Assembly (NCBI GenBank): GCA_947462335.1
Contig: OX381710.1
Coordinates: 65,777,303-65,841,302, forward strand
Source of the DNA: Harmothoe impar
Taxonomy: Eukaryota; Annelida; Polychaeta; Phyllodocida; Polynoidae
Direction of reading: 5' to 3'
Length of the DNA stretch: 64,000 nt
In this document: positions 53,430 to 64,000 of the stretch, one piece after another
How positions within the stretch are numbered: the first letter of the stretch is position 1
How the letters are laid out: each line of letters starts with the position of its first letter
The notes under the pieces: model-generated
The model's database searches: none
What the model saw: the letters and a program-made list of their open reading frames with translations, nothing else
Told to the model about the DNA's origin: nothing
Program-made: the position numbers and the translations under genes

Positions 53430-54475
53430 AATTCAAGATTGCAACCATTCATTGAATGCCACCATGCTTTCAATGTAATCTTGAATTGCAGTTGCAGTAA
53501 TTTGATACTAATAAAGAAAAATCTATTCTATTTTTCTTTCATGAACAGTTGGCATCCCATAGATTCAAGATGGCTATCACTCATTAAATGTCCCGATGCT
53601 TGAAATGCAATCTTTACTTGTAGTTGCATTAATTTGATAAAAAAAACAAAATCCAATTTGATTTTTCCTTCATTCAACCCATTCAAGATGGCTACCATTT
53701 ACTAAATGCCACAATGCTTTCAGTGCAATGAAGAATTGTAGTTGCATTAATTTGATATCTATTATAAGAAAATTTCTATTTGATACCTTTTTCAAACACA
53801 GTTGGCACCCCATAAGTTTAGGATGGCCACCATTCATTGAATGCCACAATGCTTTAAATGCAATCTTGAAATGTAGTTGCAATAATTTTATACTGTTAAA
53901 ATAATCCAATTTAGTTGTTTTTTTCATGAAGAGTTGGCACCCCATAGGTTCAAGATGGCCACCAGTCATTGAACAACATAATGCTTAAACGCATCTTGAA
54001 TTGCAGTTGAATTAATTTGATTCTAAAAAAAATACTTTCTTTTTTTTCTTTCATCAACAGTTGGCACCCCATACATTCAAGGTGGTTACCAGTCATTGCA
54101 TGCCACAATGCTTTAAGTGCAATCACAAATTTGCATTAATCTGATACTAATAAAAGAACTAATTCTATTCTTCTTTTTTAAATTCATGAACAGTTGGCAC
54201 CGCATATATTTAAGATGACCACCATTCTGTGAATGCCCCGATGCTTGAAATGCAATCTCGAATTGTAGTTGCATCAATTTAATGCTAATAAAAAACAAAT
54301 TCTTATCGATTTTTCTTTCATGAATAGTTGGCACCCCATAAGGCGGCTACCATTCATATTAATGCAAATACAATGCTTTAAGTGCTATCACGAATTGTAG
54401 TTGCATTAATCTGATACAAAAAAAAATAAATTCTATTTGATTTTTCTTTCATGAACAGTTGGCACCCCATAAATT
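53430..54475. repeat. Tandem array, ~130-bp unit, about 8 copies
   Basis: The unit contains CAGTTGGCACCCCATA, CAAGATGGCCACCATTCATT, GAATGCCACAATGCTTTAA, GTGCAATCTTGAATTGTAG, TTGCATTAATTTGATACTAA and TTTTTCTTTCATGAACAG. Copies begin near 53549, 53802, 53933, 54060, 54193, 54328 and 54458. Minus-strand frames of 70-100 codons here only translate the repeat. Confidence 0.85.
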
Positions 54476-55755
54476 GAAAATGCACCCAGCACCCAGGTCA
54501 ACAGCTATATACGGACAAGTGTACCTCCCCTGCCTGTTCTCCTTCAATGCAGAGTGAAGAGAGTGGGAGGGGGTGACCATCAACAGTGCATAAACACTTT
54601 GATTGGATGACAATGCAGTTTTTATATTACAACCCTAAATTTGTGCAACGAAAATCATCAAGAAATACTAAGTATTTTTTCCAAAGAATAGCTTTTCTAG
54701 AATGGCTCGATACTCAGAAATCCTACTGCAAATAAAAAAAAGTCAAATTCTGATTCTAAACACCTGAAAAGTGAGAAATGCTGGCGTTCACGGTTTATGT
54801 AGGAAATGTACTAAAAACACCAAAAATATGCAACAAAACCCTAATTTTCTCAAAAACTGTTCAGTAGGATTTTTTTCTAACTGAGGTTCCAGTGTTTTCT
54901 ACCCTCATATTACACATTGGCATAGAGAATATATTGGCACCTAGTCAGGATTTTGCCCTAGAAGCAATCTGTGAGGCAAAAAACAGCCAAAATGAGCCAC
55001 TGGTCTGAAGTATAAAACTGGGCATCGATCACTATAGAGCTACAAAGAGAGAGAATCGATGTCCAGTAATTAGATACACTAATTAGAGGCCTAGGTATGC
55101 AAATGCCAGAATGGTCCGAAGCAGATTCTGATTCTCTGGTAAAAACTGAATAAGAATCACTCATTGTGCATAAAAATATGATTGTGGTGAGCAGAATAAA
55201 TAATTGACCTGTTCATTGTGAGCAGTTTGCAATTTTAACAGAGTTCATTAAAGTGACAACAAGTATGTCATTTCTTAACACTTTACTGCGATTAGTATAT
55301 CGTTGCGAAGCTGATGCCCGGGGCTATCATCTCCATGTCATTTTGAAGATCTATGTGTCATTTGTTTGACACAGGAGTTAATCTTCTAAAGACATTGTTG
55401 GAAAAAGAGGAATTTTTGGAAAGTATGACCTTGAAAAATGACCTTGACCTTGAGTAATGAGCATACACATGAATAAGTAACTACATATGTATGTTGTCAG
55501 TAACTATGAGAGTTTATAGACCTAGACACTACATATTTATGGTGATAATGTTAGTCATACCAGTTCCAGACTTTTAACTTTTTTCATGAAAAATCTGAGT
55601 TTACAAGGGGCCCCTTGGCCCCCTAGCCATAGTTTTTGTTGGCACCCCTTCTGAAATCATTAATTACATATTTTTCTATCCATAAAAAAAAATTGGTGCT
55701 TTGGTCACATCTGTCTTGAAATGGCCCTGGCCAACGCATAACATCCCTGACTATA

Positions 55756-56356
55756 GGGGCCGTACACGTGTCTAATCAACCCCCCCCCCCCCCTCCGCAC
55801 TGCACGGCTGGTCGTGTTGACAATGCTGGTATTAATTCACACATCTCCAGCAGTATCATTGTCTCCCCCCCCCTCAAGTACATCCATCTCTATCTGTATC
55901 CCATTACTTCCCCTTTACAATGGTGAATGAGGGAACGTGTGCCTTGTGAAATTGTCTCATTACACAGGGAATAGGAAGGGGCGGGGGTTCCTGGAGTGTA
56001 TATAAAATCCAATTGAATTTGTGTGTAAGAGACGGCCCAAAATCACGGATATGATTATGTTGTTGTTGTTATTTTTTTGGTTTTTTTTTTTTTTGGGGGG
56101 GGGGGGGGGGCGGGCATAGCTTTAATCATCAGCTTTTGTATAATGGCACATACACACACTTACCGGTATATACTTTTGTTTTAATGTAGCCCTGGCGAGT
56201 TACTCGCTAGGGATACATCATGACGACCAAGGACATACCTTACGGCCCTTAAAGGGTCGGTATCCATGTGACTTTTATGTGTACAGCTATATACCCAGGC
56301 CTTATAACCCTATGGCTGAGGTCGCTTTGAGACAAGACTGTGCCCTACTTCTCCTA
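55756..56356. other. Intron stretch with C/G runs and a MITE fragment
   Basis: C-run at 55781-55793, T/G-run at 56069-56111 and a TTAA-family fragment CCTGGCGAGTTACTCGCTAG...GGCCCTTAAAGGG at 56190-56262. Confidence 0.55.
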
Positions 56357-56643
56357 CTCTCGTTCCCAAATCCTTCCGAAGGAAGGCTCTGGGAACAGCC
56401 AAATGACCTTGAACTTTGGATTTTGCTGGGTCTGGGCAACCCCTGCTGGTAGGCTGGAACCAGTGGGCAGGAACTAGAATGTATGATGGTAGTTTTAGGT
56501 AGTTTTACCATCAGCCTTTCTGGTTCCATTTCCTGTTCCTGTTCGCTGGTTCCAAGCTACCAGCAGGGGTTGCCCAGACCCAGCAAAATCCCAACATATG
56601 GCAGTTACCAGAGCCTTCCCTCGGAAGGATTTGGGAACGAGAG
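56357..56643. mobile_element. Palindromic element, best full-length copy (287 bp)
   Basis: Ends CTCTCGTTCCCAAATCCTTC / GAAGGATTTGGGAACGAGAG-type inverted repeats. Internal mirrored arms contain CCCTGCTGGTAGGCTGGAAC and GGTTCCAAGCTACCAGCAGG. The flanks share TACTTCTC in register (left ...CCTACTTCTCCTA, right TATACTTCTCGTT), compatible with a diverged ~13-bp duplication. Confidence 0.8.
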
Positions 56644-57799
56644 TATACTTCTCGTTGTGTTGCCATACTTGGATCCTCCCACAGGGCAGGTAACCATGGA
56701 AACCATGGTAACACAAGTGGTTTGTAATTACCCTGACTACCAGCACCAGGCTGGTAGCACTGACCCGCTGACCTCTGACCTCTGCTGACCTCTCACCTCC
56801 CAGGACACCTACCAGCGGGAACTGACCACTGGTCTCCCAGCACCGCCTCAGTGCTGTATTGGGGCTATGTGTAAGGGTAAAGTATGTGTAAGGAGAGTAA
56901 GGTGGTTGAGGTGATCTGTCAGTGTCTGATATGACAGACACATCCGTCATCATTATATACATACATAGTGGTGTCGTCTGTGGGGTAGAGGTGGAATATG
57001 TCTTACTGCAGATTAAAGTCTTGTACTGGGGAGGTACACTGCAGTCTCTGGTGGAAGGGTGGTACAGATGCACAACTTTATCTTTGCTGCTTCCCAAGCG
57101 GACATAGAAATCTGAAAAGGGGAAATCCACTTAACAGCAAGTATCCGAAACCTTGCTAAGCAGGATAAGCAGTACTTTTGACCAACCAGCAAAACCCTCT
57201 TCTACCCTGCGTTAAAACGGGACCTGCGCTTATTTCAGAACCAAGAGAAACGCCTAAACCTTTGAGGGCGCCAGGGCTTCATTCAAACATCATGCTGACC
57301 TACAGGGCTGATACTCCGTAAGGGTCGGTATGATCAGATGCATGAATGCAGCTCTGGCGTATACAACAGTGACACGCTGGTTCTCTACATAGGGGATGAA
57401 TACAGCACGAGTCAATCAGTGTAGATATACATGATATGGGATAATGATAATTGTGTGAGATAGGCCGTCATCCCCCAGCCTGCCGCGTGCTGCGTGCCAG
57501 AGCCCCATCCCCCCTGCCGCCCCCTGGTGGCACACAGGTGTGTGACCGGCCTCATTACCCACACCACCCCACTGTCCGTGCTACAGGGTAGTTCATGTAC
57601 CCACCTGGGTGGTACCTGCCCGGGTTAACCCTCTAAGGACCGCACAGTGCGTTAATGTGCTATGCCCTTTGTTGTCATAATCAGTAGCGGGTTCAAGTGG
57701 TGGTATGGGGGGACATGACTTCCTTGGACCCCTGAAAATGACCCTTGGTGTGACTCTTTTACTATAGAAAATGTGGCACATAAATTTTCTTGGCTGCCC
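56644..57799. other. Intron stretch with MITE fragments
   Basis: TTAA-family pieces at about 57265-57375 and 57625-57680. Nothing else recognised. Confidence 0.45.
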
Positions 57800-57925
57800 C
57801 CCCCCCCCCCTTAGGGAGTGATCATTTATTAACAAGAGGGGGGGTGGTGGGTTTCCGCGCGGAGCGCGCGAAATTTTTTACACCCCCTCCGGTCAAGGGG
57901 TCAAATTTTTTTACCCCCCCCCCTT
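57800..57925. mobile_element. Partial copy of the G/C-run element (see 62273-62722)
   Basis: TTAGGGAGTGATCATTTATT, AACAAGAGGGGGGG and CGCGCGGAGCGCGCGAAATT match the left half of the 62273 element. The right half is missing. Confidence 0.65.
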
Positions 57926-58674
57926 AGTTTAGATCAGATTTACTTATCGTGTAGAATTTTTTTTTTCCTGTGCTGGAAACTTTAAAAAAAGCAGATACTC
58001 GTATTGCAAAGGACTATGACGGGCACGTTATCTTAACATCTCTTACACCACCCTCTTATGTAACCTACACTGGACCCCTGTAGACCTCTCCTTGTCTCAG
58101 TGTCCTGGTGACCACAGACAATCTCGGTGTCAGGTTTCATTTCTTCATTTTCGACAGTAGATTCACTGTGATGAACTACACTGAAGTCACCATGTTAAAT
58201 TTACATGCATGGGGGAGGGAGATGGAGCAAAGGCTTTAAAGTATTTCTCTCTTGTTCAGCAGGAGTCACAACTTTGATATTATAAATAACTTTTTTTTCC
58301 AGAAAATGGGTAAAATCCCAGGTCGAAATCAAAGCCTTGGCTTTAAGAGTTAGGACCATGACAATGTGGGGCAGCCTGTGTGTAGTGTGTGAGTGGTAGG
58401 GATTAGAGGGGAGGGTGATGGGGCTTCCCGCGGGGCGCCAACTTAATGGCTTCGATCATGGCCAGCCACTCGGGTCCATCAAACATTTACCCCGCGGCGC
58501 CTCGCCCTGTCAAACACCTCTTCAACTATAGATGACAACAGACAATGTCAGCGACATGTCTCAACTATAGCCGTCACGAAGTTTGTACAGAAACGACAGC
58601 TTTAAATGTTGCGTAAACTGTATCTGGTTTATTGGGTATTAATTCAAGAGATGGCTTGGAGTGGGTTGTTGGTT
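57926..58674. other. Intron stretch, nothing recognised
   Basis: No gene or repeat that I can support. Confidence 0.45.
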
Positions 58675-58885
58675 TAACCATTTAGGGATCGCATATATTG
58701 CTTTCATGTGCTATGTCCTTTACCTGAAGTTTGCGGTGTGACCGTGTCCTGCCCAGTCATGCCAACTTTTCGGGCGTGTATCGTTATGATGCTTGAATGC
58801 AGGGCTGCATTCATTCATGCATCATGATTCAAAGGGTATAGGATATTAACACACTAATTTAAGTGGCCCTTTAAAAAGATTAATG
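58675..58885. mobile_element. TTAA-type palindromic MITE copy (degraded)
   Basis: TTAACCATTTAGGGATCGCA, GTTATGATGCTTGAATGCAG, GCATCATGATTCAAAGGG and AAGTGGCCCTTTAAAAAG in family order. Confidence 0.55.
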
Positions 58886-60997
58886 TGCTATACATATTAG
58901 ACTACTATGTATACAAATATTATATCATATTGACCCCAGCAGCATGGAAAAACGATGAGTGTATCATAGACAGACACGTTACAATTGATAGCCACCCAGG
59001 TCTACATGTCTATATCTACATGTGTTAGCCTCCTCTAGCCCCCCCCCCCCCCCCCCCGCAGTACACCCAGGGATAGTATAAAGAATGCAGCTCCCTGCAG
59101 TACACTATAACAGCAAAGTGAGACGCAATAAGGCCTGGAGCACCTGTCCACCCCTGTGTACACACACAACCATCGGGTAGTTACACCTGACCCAACACGG
59201 GGTGGGGGGATCATTTCCGGGTGGCCAGTTATATTGATGTATTAGGTATGTAGATCATCAGGGAATAGATCCTGATACTACGTGTTATCTAGAAACTAGA
59301 ATACCATAACATGGAAACTGAGACAAACAAAAAAAGTTCGATGAAAGATATACAACGTGGTCTCACTTTAGGAGAAGTTTCAAATATAAAGTTTTTATAC
59401 AAAGATCATATTCAAACTAAGCGATCTACCCCACTTGACTAGACAACAAATAGTTTCCACTCCAATATCCACCATCCAACCCTTCCATTGAGTTTTAAGA
59501 GTCAACAACAATTTGTAATCCTTCGTCCATACAACATCTATGGGTGACAGATCTGTATCAACCTCCTCCAAAAATGACCAAAAGCATTCCTTTACGCCTC
59601 AATCTCTCTGTATGGTTGCATCCTGTGTTATTGTGTATGTTTTAGTATACTGCAATAGCTGGTCCCTCAGTGAAGGCCGCCATTTTGTCCCCCCAGTGGA
59701 GGCCACCATCTTGTCCCTCCCAGTGTAGGCTGCCATATTGTTCCCTATAAGACTCCTTTGTCACCAGGGGATGTTGAGCACTGGTTTCTGGAAAATAAGT
59801 ACCTGTAATCTTTGTTATGTAGCTGCGATCTGTGTTACACAGTATCACCTTACATGCAGCCTCAATGACGACCTATGACAGAGAGTGAGAACCAACCAAA
59901 CTAGGGTACCAAACTTCCATCCTTTCCTTTACTTGATAAAGTGTATTCCCTGACGAAGGTCCGAGTAGACCGAAACTTACTAGTAGGCATTTTGAACACA
60001 TCTTTATTTGGTCAAAGTTTCATTCTTCAATATGAAGCAAGCACGGACTTGGGATCTTAGGGAATATTTTTCCATCTTTGAATTTACTTGATATGATACC
60101 AGCTAGATAAATATTGAAATTAATTAAACAAGTTGTTATTATGGGTACCAGTTGGACTATATAACATTGCTCTAAAACCAGAACTGGCCTATCCGTTCAT
60201 CGGGTTTCTAGCCGGATCCTCAAGGTCCAACTGATACTCATTGGACACGAGTTATCAGTGATGATCTTGCCGGTACCAGATGAGGAAATGGCTGCGCCCA
60301 CTAGGCATCAAGCTTGACCCTTATACTTATAGCAATATGCACCTAGGGTTGTAACTTGTGTGCGTGAAGGCTGCGTTAAGCCTTAAGTAACATTAACAGC
60401 AGATTGGTTGGCTGCCAAACCAGAGGTACCAAGAACAATACGGCCGACCTAATTTGTATCGAGTCCTAAAGTACACAAAACACAACAGCAGCTGTGTTGA
60501 CCCTGCACACTAAACCCCACAAGGATAATATTAACACGGCAATCTGACACGTTAATAGCAGTTTCCTGGTAAGTAAACCTAAACCAGGTCATGTGTGCAT
60601 TGTAAATTTTTTCTTCTAATTCATAAAAACCCTATCATGATGCTAAGTTCGGCGTACCGTAACCCCGACTCACGTTGACCTCTTCATCTTGTGCCCATGA
60701 TAGTCTCCATAAAAAGTGGAAGACACCATGTAGATATTGTTTGCACCGGTTGTGTCGGTCAGCAGGTACTGTGGCCACACTGTAGGAGATGCAGTATCAA
60801 CAGTGCAGCCACGCCCCAACCCTCCCTTAACGACCGCTGCCTTCGTTAAATCTAATTTCTGTTTCATAAGTAAAAGGCCTCCTTACCCTGGAGATGACCG
60901 TCTTGGGGCCGATCGGACCTCTATTGGGTCTAGTGAGTGCATGGGCAGTAAACTTTAATGTCTATAGATGATCTCGTTATTACGCTGAGCATGGGCA
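58886..60997. other. Intron stretch with minor structure
   Basis: C-run at 59041-59057. A (GGAGGCC/ GCCATNTTGTCC) tandem at about 59668-59745. A weak inverted pair TACCAGTTGGAC / GTCCAACTGATA at about 60148 and 60227. No gene recognised. Confidence 0.45.
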
Positions 60998-60999
60998 TA

Positions 61000-61462
61000 C
61001 CGTATTTCCCCGTGTATAAGCCCGGGCTTCTACAAGTACTAAGTGGCAAACTGACCCGGCTTATACACGGGGCAGGTTTATACTCGGGGCAGGCTTATAC
61101 TCCCATACCTAAAGAAATGCTCTAATGCCTTTACATAATTTCCAGAATTATCTGCTATTACGACATATTAATGCCAATATTTTCAACAATTTGGTGACTA
61201 AGTCAAGCTTTATTTCTCTTAAAAATGGTTGTAGGTATTTGTGAGATAAGTAGAGGTTACTTAGCTGAAAGAATTGAGTAAATAACCACAGTAGAAGTGG
61301 AGTTATGGCCTAAAATATGATTTTTATTGAATATACGCTGCAACGACCGGGCTTATACTCGGGGCCCGGCTTATACAACACTATGTCATCCTTTACCCAG
61401 GCTTATTTATACACGGGGCAGGCTTATACACGGGCCCCGGCTTTATACACGGGGAAATACGG
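61000..61462. mobile_element. 463-bp MITE with CCGTATTTCCCC ends
   Basis: TA|CCGTATTTCCCCGTGTATAA...TTATACACGGGGAAATACGG|TA with TA on both sides. Many internal GGCTTATACACGGGGC motifs lie near both ends. The TA target suggests Tc1/mariner-type mobilisation. Confidence 0.85.
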
Positions 61463-61464
61463 TA

Positions 61465-62272
61465 GTTGGTGTTTTTGCTTATTTAGACTTTGGGTGATCA
61501 ATCTATTATTTATATAAGGATCAATGTTCTATAAACTTTTGTTTAAGATCGGATCATGTCGGCCTCTGGACACGAGCCAGCAGTTCACCTGTCTACAACT
61601 AGTAGGGCCTACATCTACAAGTCCATATTCTTGTCTTGTCTTAAATGCATGCATCAATTTCAATGTAATTATGTATATGTATACTAGACTAGTACTACTA
61701 ATACTAGTATACATCAAACAGAAGAGGGAGGGTTGTATACATGATTTCCATCTGGTGGGTGGGGGGGGGGGGGGGGGGGGGTCGGGGCTCTTCATCTTCT
61801 TTGAAGTTGGACGTGCATTGCAACTCTCGACGTGACCTAAATGCAGGCTTGAGTCGCTGAGTCCTGGATGTAAATAGATGTGATGTAAACAAGCATATGT
61901 TGATAAACATCTTCTGAACATCTCACTCTCCTTCCCTGCCTGTAAAAAGACACAGCACGACACTAACACCACCACTGGCGCCATCTGCTGTTTGTGGCAG
62001 AAACAAACAAGCCGAAGCCACACTGCATTCTGTGTGGACATGTAGAGCAAGGCTTACACAGGGTACAAGGGGGCAGTTAACATGCATACTGCTACAGGCT
62101 GCTAAATCATCCTAGATATTTGTATGATAGCGCCGACGCCTCCAGCCAGGTCACTAGACAAGTACAATTAATTTAACAGATCTTATCCCTGACCGGGGGG
62201 CGGGGGATCTGGCCACACGGTAGACGAGCCACTGGCCCTACACTGGCTACAGTGTATACACTGTACACATCA
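61465..62272. other. Intron stretch with a poly-G run
   Basis: G-run at 61759-61781. Open frames here (for example 61529-62050 minus) run through the poly-C complement as poly-Pro and lack other support. Confidence 0.45.
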
Positions 62273-62722
62273 TAAGGGAGTGCTCATTTTTTAACAACAG
62301 GGGGGGGGCGGTGAGATTTCGCGCGGAGCGCGCAAATTTTTTTCACCCCCCCCTCTAGAGGGGTCGAAATTTTTTACCCCCCCCCCCGGCAGGCCGAAAA
62401 TCGCGCGCGTTCGCGCCCCTTTGTAGCATAGTAACGCGCGGGCATTTCCCCTCAAAACAGGTTGAATTTTTTTGCCCCCCCCCCCGGTCAAGGGGTCCAA
62501 ATTTTTTACCCCCCCCCCCCGGCAGGCCGAACATCGCGCGCGTTCGCGCCCCTTTGTAGCATAGTAACGCGTGGGCTTTTCCCCTGAAAACAGGTTTTTT
62601 TTGACCCCCCCCCCCAAGAGGGGTCTAAATTTTTTACCCCCCCCCTGTCAAGGGGTCCAAATTTTTTACCCCCCCCCCAAATCCACCACCCCCCCTGTTG
62701 TTAAAAAATGAGAACTCCCTTA
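62273..62722. mobile_element. G/C-run inverted-repeat element with internal duplication
   Basis: Ends TAAGGGAGTGCTCATTTTTT then AACAACAGGGGGG, mirrored by CCCCCCTGTTGTTAAAAAAT then GAGAACTCCCTTA. The interior has two ~135-bp copies containing CCGGCAGGCCGAA, ATCGCGCGCGTTCGCGCCCC and TTTGTAGCATAGTAACGCG. A half copy is at 57800-57925. Confidence 0.75.
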
Positions 62723-63102
62723 CAATGTTCTGAAAACTAAATTAGCCGAGAATTGAGATTTTTTAGAAAATAATAAAATGTCTCTAATTCTAGACTCAGT
62801 AGACTAGTCTAGAGTCTAGTCTAGCCCTAGCCTCGGCTAGCTGGGGATGGGGGGGGGGGTTATCAGGAAATAGACATAAACCAGTAATGGAATTTGCTGT
62901 AAAATTCAATATCCCCATCTTCTGTTTAAGAATGTTAAGGGTACACTCCCGACTGTACCTTAGCAAGGAGTTGGGGTACACCCCCACGAAAGTTAGTGTC
63001 GGTGGACCGAGTGGTCTCAGTGAAGACAGAGTGGGTCGACCAAGTTAGAAAACAAAAACAAACCAAGTTTTAGAAGTGTATTGGATATAAAATTGCACGT
63101 AC
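62723..63102. other. Start of SLAIN intron 1, nothing recognised
   Basis: Short CTAGTCTAGAGTC-type simple repeat at about 62795-62835 and a G-run at 62850-62858. No element identified. Confidence 0.45.
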
Positions 63103-63401
63103 CAAGTTTCCTCATCCTCCTCAGTCGTAACCTTATCCAAGTCTACAAGTTCCACTTCCTCTATTGTCAATCTTTTCAAGCCATCCTTGATGGTATCAGT
63201 GTCATTTGCACTAGTCCGGTTTTGTTTTGACAAGCTGACATCGCTTTCCTCAGTTCCTGGCTTGGGAATGACAGGGTCCCTGTTCTGTTTGCTTCGTAAT
63301 ATCTGGTTCTGACGTTCTAATTTCTTGACTAAATCCTGTAATTTCCGTACCTCCGCCTCGGGATCTATCCCATTGTCTATATCGTCCACGACAGTATCCA
63401 T
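63103..63401 (-). CDS. SLAIN: SLAIN family microtubule plus-end protein, exon 1 (start codon)
   Basis: First coding exon of a SLAIN1/SLAIN2 orthologue. Vertebrate SLAIN proteins track growing microtubule plus ends, bind EB1/CLIP proteins and ch-TOG, and promote microtubule growth. The exon encodes 99 residues plus two bases of a Trp codon. Residues about 15-37 form a heptad-rich coiled coil containing EVRKLQDLVKKLERQN, which matches the conserved SLAIN N-terminus. A polar linker follows, then an acidic stretch ending EEDEETW, equivalent to the vertebrate EEEEESW. The ATG at 63401 is chosen because the SLAIN homology begins just after it; the open frame extends 13 codons further upstream without homology. 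The donor is TTG|GTACGT at 63103/63102. The W codon is split TG|G, and exon 2 supplies the G and continues WLFQSPK, matching vertebrate WLYSSPK. Family identity is confident; whether it is a single pre-duplication SLAIN gene is inference. Confidence 0.9.
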
Positions 63402-63600
63402 TGTGGGTTTATAAGACGTTAAAAACACAAAATATATCACACAAAAGGGGACAAACTGCGAGTTGTACCTTCAGCCATTACGACCTGTAGTGCGCATGTG
63501 CGCGGCGGACCCACTTCCTGCCAGCTGAAAACGTGCCAGACGCCACCAGTCGATGACTGCTGGAGGCAGGAAGTAAACTCCACGTGGGCGCTCATCAGTC
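63402..63600 (-). promoter_or_regulatory. TATA-less CpG-type promoter of the SLAIN gene
   Basis: The region just upstream of the SLAIN start has no TATA box but carries typical housekeeping-promoter sites. There is an NRF1-like palindrome TGCGCATGTGCGC at 63491-63503, an ETS-type ACTTCCTG at 63513-63520, a second ETS-type CAGGAAGT near 63567-63574, and a CACGTG E-box at 63581-63586. CpG density rises here relative to the intron. The motifs are seen directly; promoter activity is inferred from their position relative to exon 1. The transcription start probably lies between about 63430 and 63500. Confidence 0.6.
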
Positions 63601-64000
63601 AAAACAACAAAATGTATATGGCTATTTAACCATTCAAGATGAGAGAAAATAACATGGATTGGACTACCAATACATTAAATGAGATGAACACGAAGCAGTG
63701 TAGGCTGTGAGATACGAAATAGTTCTTTATTTTTATCCTTTTCTCTGCATTGAAGGGAATCAAAGCAAGATGGCATTGTGCTCAAGAGAGCTCAAAATTA
63801 TTCATTTTCCCCATGCTTTACAACAAAAGAAAAACGTACGGATGACAATATAAATTGACACAAACATTGTAACATGAATAAAACTAACGTTTTGAATCAT
63901 TTAGCCTAGGGGAAAATGGTAAATGAATGCATTTTCCAACTTTTTAAAGTTGTTACTCTCAGGGCAACTGTAACCTGTTTTTGCTCAAACAAGTTTTTTA
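63601..64000. other. Upstream flank of SLAIN, nothing recognised
   Basis: AT-rich sequence upstream of the SLAIN promoter. I see no exon, RNA gene or clear repeat. An AATAAA-like string occurs near 63876, but there is no open reading frame to attach it to. Confidence 0.5.

Larger units (their letters stand above)
50194..55755. mobile_element. Putative 5.5-kb AT-rich non-autonomous element
   Basis: Visibly more AT-rich than its surroundings. The ends show weak inverted similarity: left TAGTCAGGGCTGTT...AATTTCAAGACATTGATGAC, right GTCACATCTGTCTTGAAAT...AACATCCCTGACTA. AAGGTCAAGGTCA-type phrases recur near both ends (50480 and 55435). It contains a 201-bp TTAA MITE (51103-51303) and a tandem array (about 53430-54475). 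No transposase or other coding frame is seen. The single-element interpretation is tentative. Confidence 0.4.
8585..63102 (-). other. SLAIN intron 1, about 54.5 kb
   Basis: Span between the paired splice sites of SLAIN exons 1 and 2 (donor at 63102, acceptor AG at 8586-8585). No other host exon was recognised in it on either strand. Its content is listed separately: the polymerase-bearing 9.5-kb element, foldback elements, MITEs, a truncated retrotransposon and tandem repeats. The exon-2 to exon-3 intron (4848-8429) is ordinary by comparison. Confidence 0.85.

Noticed and set aside
53670..54334. Minus-strand frames with repeated GGHLEPMGCQL-like peptide
   Set aside because: They follow the ~130-bp tandem array; frame breaks between units and no domain.
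61529..62050. 173-codon minus-strand frame with poly-Pro
   Set aside because: Runs through a poly-G/C tract; the rest has no protein-like pattern.
62995..63050. tRNA-like A-box (GGACCGAGTGGT) and B-box-like GGGTCGACCA
   Set aside because: Spacing and cloverleaf pairing do not make a tRNA; at most a decayed SINE.

Overview
The window is animal nuclear DNA. The only host gene I can support lies on the minus strand: an orthologue of the SLAIN microtubule plus-end proteins (SLAIN1/SLAIN2). Exon 1 (63103-63401) sits under a CpG-type promoter with NRF1-like and ETS-like sites. Exon 2 (8430-8584) and exon 3 (4698-4847) follow across an intron of about 54.5 kb and one of about 3.6 kb. Splice phases and GT/AG sites agree, and the gene continues past base 1. 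The rest of the window is intron packed with DNA transposon relics, foldback elements, homopolymer C/G runs and minisatellites. This suggests a repeat-rich invertebrate, possibly a lancelet or another marine deuterostome; that species guess is inference.

The main discovery candidate is a 9.5-kb element at 19114-28627 inside SLAIN intron 1. It has the end signature of Polinton/Maverick elements: a 6-bp target duplication GACATC on both sides, ends reading 5'-AGTAG...CTACT-3', and long inverted repeats. Its gene content is unusual. It holds an apparently intact protein-primed family B DNA polymerase of 1375 aa, a 528-aa protein ending in one or two PC4-like single-strand-DNA-binding folds, and a 249-aa protein made of two tandem death domains. 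No integrase, packaging ATPase, protease or capsid gene is visible. The polymerase and PC4-like genes run leftward. The death-domain gene runs rightward from a 1-kb divergent promoter region with duplicated TATA-bearing modules. The inverted repeats are tandem arrays of ETS, CRE, CACGTG and CCAAT-type promoter motifs.

Region by region: 1-8.6 kb holds SLAIN exons 2 and 3 with small repeats. 8.6-19.1 kb is intron with a nearly identical inverted pair of 323-bp MITEs (9746 and 11220), palindromic elements and a 70-nt perfect-stem hairpin (17349). 19.1-28.6 kb is the polymerase element. 30.46-31.85 kb is a foldback element filled with about 35 short palindromes TAGTCCYNRGGACTA. 33.67-35.03 kb is a palindromic element split by a truncated non-LTR reverse transcriptase. 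36-48 kb is dense in TTAA-flanked palindromic MITEs and other short-TSD MITEs. 50.2-55.75 kb is an AT-rich block with a tandem array of about 130-bp units. 56-63 kb holds more MITEs and G/C-run elements, then SLAIN exon 1.

How the element genes may work together (inference): PolB replicates the element by protein priming, the PC4-like protein coats displaced single strands, and the death-domain protein interferes with or couples to host apoptotic or innate signalling. Integration would need an integrase supplied in trans by a full Polinton. All calls come from reading the sequence alone; no database search was run.
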